From the NCBI GenBank assembly GCA_008973525.1, contig WACJ01000443.1, positions 62,001-126,000 of the forward strand: a DNA stretch of 64,000 nucleotides. Reading direction: 5' to 3'. The notes beneath the pieces were generated by a model. That model made no database searches and was not told the DNA's origin. It was given only the letters and a program-made list of their open reading frames with translations. Shown piece by piece: positions 59,848-64,000 of this stretch. Origin of the DNA: Stenopsyche tienmushanensis. Its lineage: Eukaryota; Arthropoda; Insecta; Trichoptera; Stenopsychidae. A program made the position numbers and the translations under genes. The first letter of the stretch is position 1. Each line of letters starts with the position of its first letter.

Positions 59848-60732
59848 TTATTTCTCCGATCCCTCGACTCCGGCTTGCGTCATCAGATCGGCTATATTTT
59901 TCTCCAAGTCGTCGATTCTGTTCCCCATTTCGTCGATTCTGGTTATTATTTGATCTGACATTGTCTGGAATTTATCCTGCATGTTCTGTAGCAAAGTTTG
60001 TACCTATACAAATAAAACGTGCGAATTAATCAATGCCTTATATATCTGTATATGTAATTATAGTTTTGTGAGTTATTGTTATTCTACTCATTGTTACTAC
60101 AAAACAAATGTTATTATTTTTCAAATTTTAAAAATCAACTATGTGCACATGAATAATTAAGTTTTATAAAATATTTTGATGCTAATGAGTATGATTTTTT
60201 TTAAATTGTCAATAGCATGAATAGATTTATTATTTCGGTATAATTATTGTTCTTTGCTTAGCACACGCCAAAAATAAATATATAATGACTTGGTGACAAA
60301 ATGAGGCAAATTCTATTATAACTCAGATGTTTTCTATAATTGTAAGTTTAAAATAATTGTAAGAATAAAATGAATACTACTATAAGTTAGGTTAGGTTTG
60401 GATACTTTAAAATGTACAGTTGTTCGAACACAAGTTGATCGACGCATATCTAAATATAAAATGCTCTATAGATTGCGTCGTGTCGAAGAGTGCCGAGGAA
60501 TTGACGAGAAAGAGAGCTGGCAAATGCGTCTTATCTCGTAACCCGAATTGCGGCCGTATCGCGAGTACGAATCGTCGCAAAAACGCCGGTCACTCATAAT
60601 AGAGTTCGCGGCTAATATTTTTGGGTGCGTCCGCGGCGTACTCACGTAGTGCGTAAGTTCTTGCATGTTCTTAGGGTCGTTACTCACGGCATAGCCCTTT
60701 TCGGACTCGGCCTCTGCACCCGCTTCCGACAT
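59848..60732 (-). CDS. HSBP1: Heat shock factor-binding protein 1
   Basis: Two minus-strand exons, 60646-60732 and 59848-60003, in phase 0; 80 residues, the usual size. HSBP1 is a small coiled-coil oligomer that binds the trimerisation region of HSF1 and limits the heat-shock response; it also acts in WASH complex assembly. The conserved heptad block runs [45 protein letters not shown], close to identical with the human protein. The N-terminus [14 protein letters not shown] is acidic and not conserved, and the C-terminus is short (GSEK). It is divergent from the AGFG gene. Confidence 0.97.
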
Positions 60733-61654
60733 ACCGCCCGTTCACTGACACTCGCAGACTGATCGACTAAACGTATTACATCGTCGCCATGACCCCCGAG
60801 AACAGTCAACCTGTCGAATTCATTTCAAAATATTTATTTTTTCAACTTGTATTTAGCCGCCTCGCCTTTTCTTTCTATGAAAATGTATTAAAAATACTCT
60901 CACAAAAAAAGCTATTTTTCGTACATTTTTAAAATTACAAACTTTAATCATTTTACTCCGTCTTAAATTATAAATTAATTTTATTTACCCGAGTATACCG
61001 AAATATATCTGATGAGTATACGCACGTATCGCGTGTATAAATTCGATTTATATTTTAGTGCAACTGTTTGATCAATACATTGAATATGCACGGTGACACG
61101 CCGTGACTTCCTCCGTTTGAAAGACTGATCGATGACCCGAGTGAGAACGCTACTTCGATTATATAAATAATTTGAAATTTTAATGAATTTCAACGTGACT
61201 TATTTATTAATTTCGTAATCGCTCTAAATTCGTTGCAAATCGAATCGATTATTTTATAGCATATATGAAACTGTTTCATATAATGAATATTTAAATCGCA
61301 ATAGTTTACTGTTATAATATCACGCTTCGAGATATAATAGCATTCAAACTGTAGAGCTTAACAATTCTTTGAATATAGTCAATTATTTTGGAATTAAATT
61401 AAATCATTGTATACTTTTATATAAAAGTACAATAATGATTTAATCCCAAAACCAAAAGCTGTTATTTACAATATAACAGAGAGACGTATTATTTAATTTA
61501 AGTTATTTTCGTCCGCCTGTTTGAATAGACGCACGGAAAGTTTATTGTGACGGGGTGGCGAAAAGGCATCGGAAGGCGGCGTCGGGTGTTGTCGGTGTGC
61601 GGGGGGGTGGGGTATGTCAGAGTGCGGAACAGTGAGCGCGGAGTTCAGTGCGAG
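60733..61654. promoter_or_regulatory. Divergent intergenic region, HSBP1 / AGFG
   Basis: About 0.92 kb between two divergent starts. The DNA near both genes is GC-rich (60700-60800 and 61540-61650) with AT-rich DNA between. Two TTAGG units in a row occur at 60387-60396 inside the HSBP1 intron, not here. Promoter function is inferred from position only. Confidence 0.35.
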
Positions 61655-61830
61655 ATGATGTCGCGGCGCGGGGCGGCGTTGCCGTCCGCGGAGGAACGCA
61701 CGCTGACGTCGCTGCGGAACCTGGCGGCGCGGAGCGGCAACGCCGGCTGTCTCGAGTGTTCCCAGAGAGGCCCCACCTACGTCGATGTCACCCTCGGCTC
61801 CTTCGTCTGCTCCAGATGCTCCGGCCTCCT
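61655..61830 (+). CDS. AGFG/Drongo-type Arf-GAP, first exon only
   Basis: Exon 61655-61830 encodes 58 residues and ends in phase 2 at CT/gttagt. After MMSRRGAALPSAEERTLTSL it carries the Arf-GAP zinc finger: CLECSQRGPTYVDVTLGSFV followed by CSRCSGLL, with the C-x2-C-x16-C-x2-C spacing. QRGPTYV and TxGSFVC are typical of AGFG1/AGFG2 (Drosophila Drongo), which have this finger plus FG repeats and act in vesicle and RNA-related transport. The next exon should start RGLNPPHRVKS-like, but none is seen before 64000, so the gene continues outside. ATG 61655 or 61658 may be the start; upstream frame has no ATG. GC-rich first exon. Confidence 0.87.
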
Positions 61831-63780
61831 GTTAGTCGCTTTCACTCGTGACTCATATCGTTTCTAGAAGACGCGTCGAGCTCCTTCTGACCTTCGCGCC
61901 GTGTAAACAAAGAAACTCCCCTTTCCAAATAAATAGAAAGCCTCAAACTTGTACAAATCCTATTGTGCTTCAGTGCATTAATTTACAGTGTTCTTTAAAT
62001 GATTTTTATGCATACAATTTTGAATCTATTCTAATGAAACCGTTGAACTCATCACCTCATGAATCCCAATCTTGTTATTTCATTCGACCCTATTTCAAAA
62101 ATTAGAGCGATCATATTAAAGTGCATCACTAATATCAGAGTGCTTAAAATATTGGCAAATTAATGAAATTAAATCTCATGTAATTAGATTTTCGATGACC
62201 TAAAATATAAAACAATGCCATTGTTCATAAAATTTCATATATTTTTATCATTACAATTTTGTAAATATTTTAGCATTCGTATATATTATAGAATAATATT
62301 ATTAAATTGACTAATTATGATAAACATTCAGTTCTGCATTCCAAAGAAATATGTTTTTTTATCAACTTTCCGGGGAAATTGTTATTTAAGATTATTCCAC
62401 GATGACAATAAACTGCTCTAATCTCTTGCCGATTTGATGTAATTTAATCAATAGAGTTTAATGCCCGAATGAAACCATAGTACTATAAGAACTTGCGCTG
62501 AATGTATTCAATTTAAAATATAAAGACATGTTTAATTTACATAAACATTCAAAATTGAGCATATCTTATGATATATTAAATTTAAAACATGCAAATTGTT
62601 CAATTTTCCCTGTAACGTTGAACTAAATTTTCGCATCCCGGCCTTAATTACACTGTAGATATTTAAATGGTTTTACAGTTATGCCGGGGTATCTTTTATT
62701 GATGGGGAAATCTACCAATAAAAGTTACCTAAATTATATAACTGTAGAGAGCTTTCTTTTTTGACGCCGTATACTTAAAGACCTCCAAGGTGATAAAAAA
62801 ATTGTTACTGTTTAATTTTAAAGTGAATATTTATTCAGTGCAAATATTGATAATAAAAGCAAATAATATATGAGTAGCCTTTAACGCAGTGGTTTTTAAC
62901 CTTTTAAGTGGGCCGCACCCCTTCTAATTGGAAAATAGATCACCGCAACCCATTTAAAAACGTGTTTCGATTTTTTAATTCAGAAAAATACATATTTTGC
63001 CAAATATATTGTGTTGGAGACATCTCCGGAAATACCTTCCCGCACCCCCAATTAACAGAGCTAAAAGTGTGGCTTTCAAATTTTTATTTTTGTTAAGATT
63101 GAAAATGTTATTATATTATATATGTTTATTGATAACTACAATCATCTGAATTTGATCTAATCCATTCTTAGATATGAAATAAATCTGCATTGAATGTTAT
63201 CAAATTTTCTATTAATTTATTATTTTATTAGTTGTATATTTTTTATACCAAAATTCATTGATATTTACCACCGCTTCAGTTGATTCTTCTGTATTATTCA
63301 TAAATTTATTATAATAAAGCATAAAATCTGCTAGTTTTTATAGCATTTTTATCTTCCAATTATTTTGTTTTCAACGACATGCATTAATTGTTATTGTTTT
63401 TAATATTTTAGAAATTATAGATAAAAATAATGACTAACTTCTCAAAATTTTTATCAAATTTACGTCTATATCTTAGTTGTGGCGGAATTAAATGTCATAC
63501 CAGCACAGACAAGGACACTGTGTTAACCCCGCGACATTGTCAATAGATTTAGTTAAAATGCAAAAGTTCAATCACATTTCACTTTTGAGAAATGCTTTAA
63601 ATCGAAATAAGAATGTTAAAACAAGCATCCACATTTTTATATTATTATATATTATAATTGTTAAAAGTGTTTTAGAAATTGTTATCTATGTTATTTATTA
63701 GATTTTTAGTTTCTGTTGCATATTTTCGATTTCATACGATTCAACCGCATCATACGATAACACATTACTCTGTAAGTTCG
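61831..63780 (+). other. First intron of the AGFG-like gene
   Basis: AT-rich, with no recognised exon. One hAT-like end at about 62887 is listed separately. Confidence 0.55.
62887..63075. mobile_element. hAT-like terminal fragment
   Basis: CAGTGGTTTTTAACCTTTTA followed by GTGGGCCGCACCCC is the common left end of hAT (Charlie-like) elements. A CGCACCCCCAATTAA block near 63042 may belong to it. No matching right end was found, so the limits are approximate. Confidence 0.4.
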
Positions 63781-63782
63781 CA

Positions 63783-64000
63783 GGATGAATAATAAAATAA
63801 CGACTTTAGGCTCCTTCAAGAGTGTTACATTAATTCCAACACTTCTCTAACATTTCAATGTCTTTTTTGTAGAACGATTTATCTTTAGCCGCAAGCTTCA
63901 ATTTCGGCAATTACTTGTTTATTGAAGCCAAATATCTTTCCCTGAAGCAATCTTTTTAGGTCTCCAAACAGATAGTAGTTGCTGAGAGCCAGATCCGCGA
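63783..64000 (-). mobile_element. Mariner transposase C-terminus, cut by the window edge
   Basis: The minus strand from 64000 reads DLALSNYYLFGDLKRLLQGK, then FGFNKQVIAEIEA, then a broken stretch with SFYKKDIEMLEKCWN-like text and CITLEG. This is the D34D-side C-terminal block of mariner transposases (SDYYLFxxLKxxLxGKxF... RWxxCI). Several stops; inactive. The rest lies beyond the window. Confidence 0.7.

Noticed and set aside
60387..60396. Two TTAGG units (insect telomere repeat)
   Set aside because: Only two units, inside an AT-rich HSBP1 intron; expected by chance.
1..64000. CRISPR arrays, bacterial operons, defence islands
   Set aside because: The window is eukaryotic with spliced genes; no regularly spaced direct repeats were seen.

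Overview
This is a stretch of a eukaryotic, almost certainly insect, nuclear genome. It is AT-rich, its genes are split by GT-AG introns, and several first exons are GC-rich (CCDC43, CDC23, HSBP1, AGFG). The spaces between genes are full of decayed transposons: pogo/Tigger, mariner, piggyBac, hAT, Mutator-like, R1-clade LINE, Penelope-like and SINE-like copies. I cannot assign the order from sequence alone. The orthologies below rest on reading conserved motifs and remembered family patterns, not on a search. Exon borders come from matching GT/AG sites with conserved reading phase.

Layout, left to right: a C-terminal coding tail (1-75) with a long AT-rich 3' region; a SERGEF/DelGEF-like RCC1 protein (+, 7018-8169, first exon not found); CCDC43 (-, 10757-12447); CDC23/APC8 (-, 13598-16130), divergent from DHDDS (+, 16652-18483); a 25-exon gene (+, 20065-40338) whose N-terminus is a Rap1/TERF2IP-type Myb domain; a convergent 11-exon gene (-, 42001-50274) that looks like the N-terminal half of separase, as in Drosophila THR; PHYHD1 (+, 51330-53062); CIBAR/FAM92 (+, 55203-59079); HSBP1 (-, 59848-60732); and the first exon of an AGFG/Drongo Arf-GAP (+, 61655-61830).

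Three gene pairs are head to head and probably share promoters: CDC23/DHDDS (522 bp apart), the separase-like gene/PHYHD1 (about 1.06 kb) and HSBP1/AGFG (about 0.92 kb). The genes are ordinary housekeeping functions: cell cycle (APC/C subunit, separase subunit), chromosome ends (Rap1-like), dolichol synthesis, cilium/membrane BAR protein, heat-shock factor control and Arf GTPase control. They do not form an operon-like system.

The most interesting points are: a separase N-terminal half with no protease domain attached; a very long Rap1-Myb protein (about 1459 aa) with a duplicated exon pair and a 39-residue internal repeat; one-base frameshifts that break CDC23 and the separase-like gene; a 12-base motif repeated at both ends of the CDC23/DHDDS promoter; and nested transposon insertions that can be put in time order. 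I found no CRISPR array, no bacterial-type system and no clearly novel defence or catalytic module.
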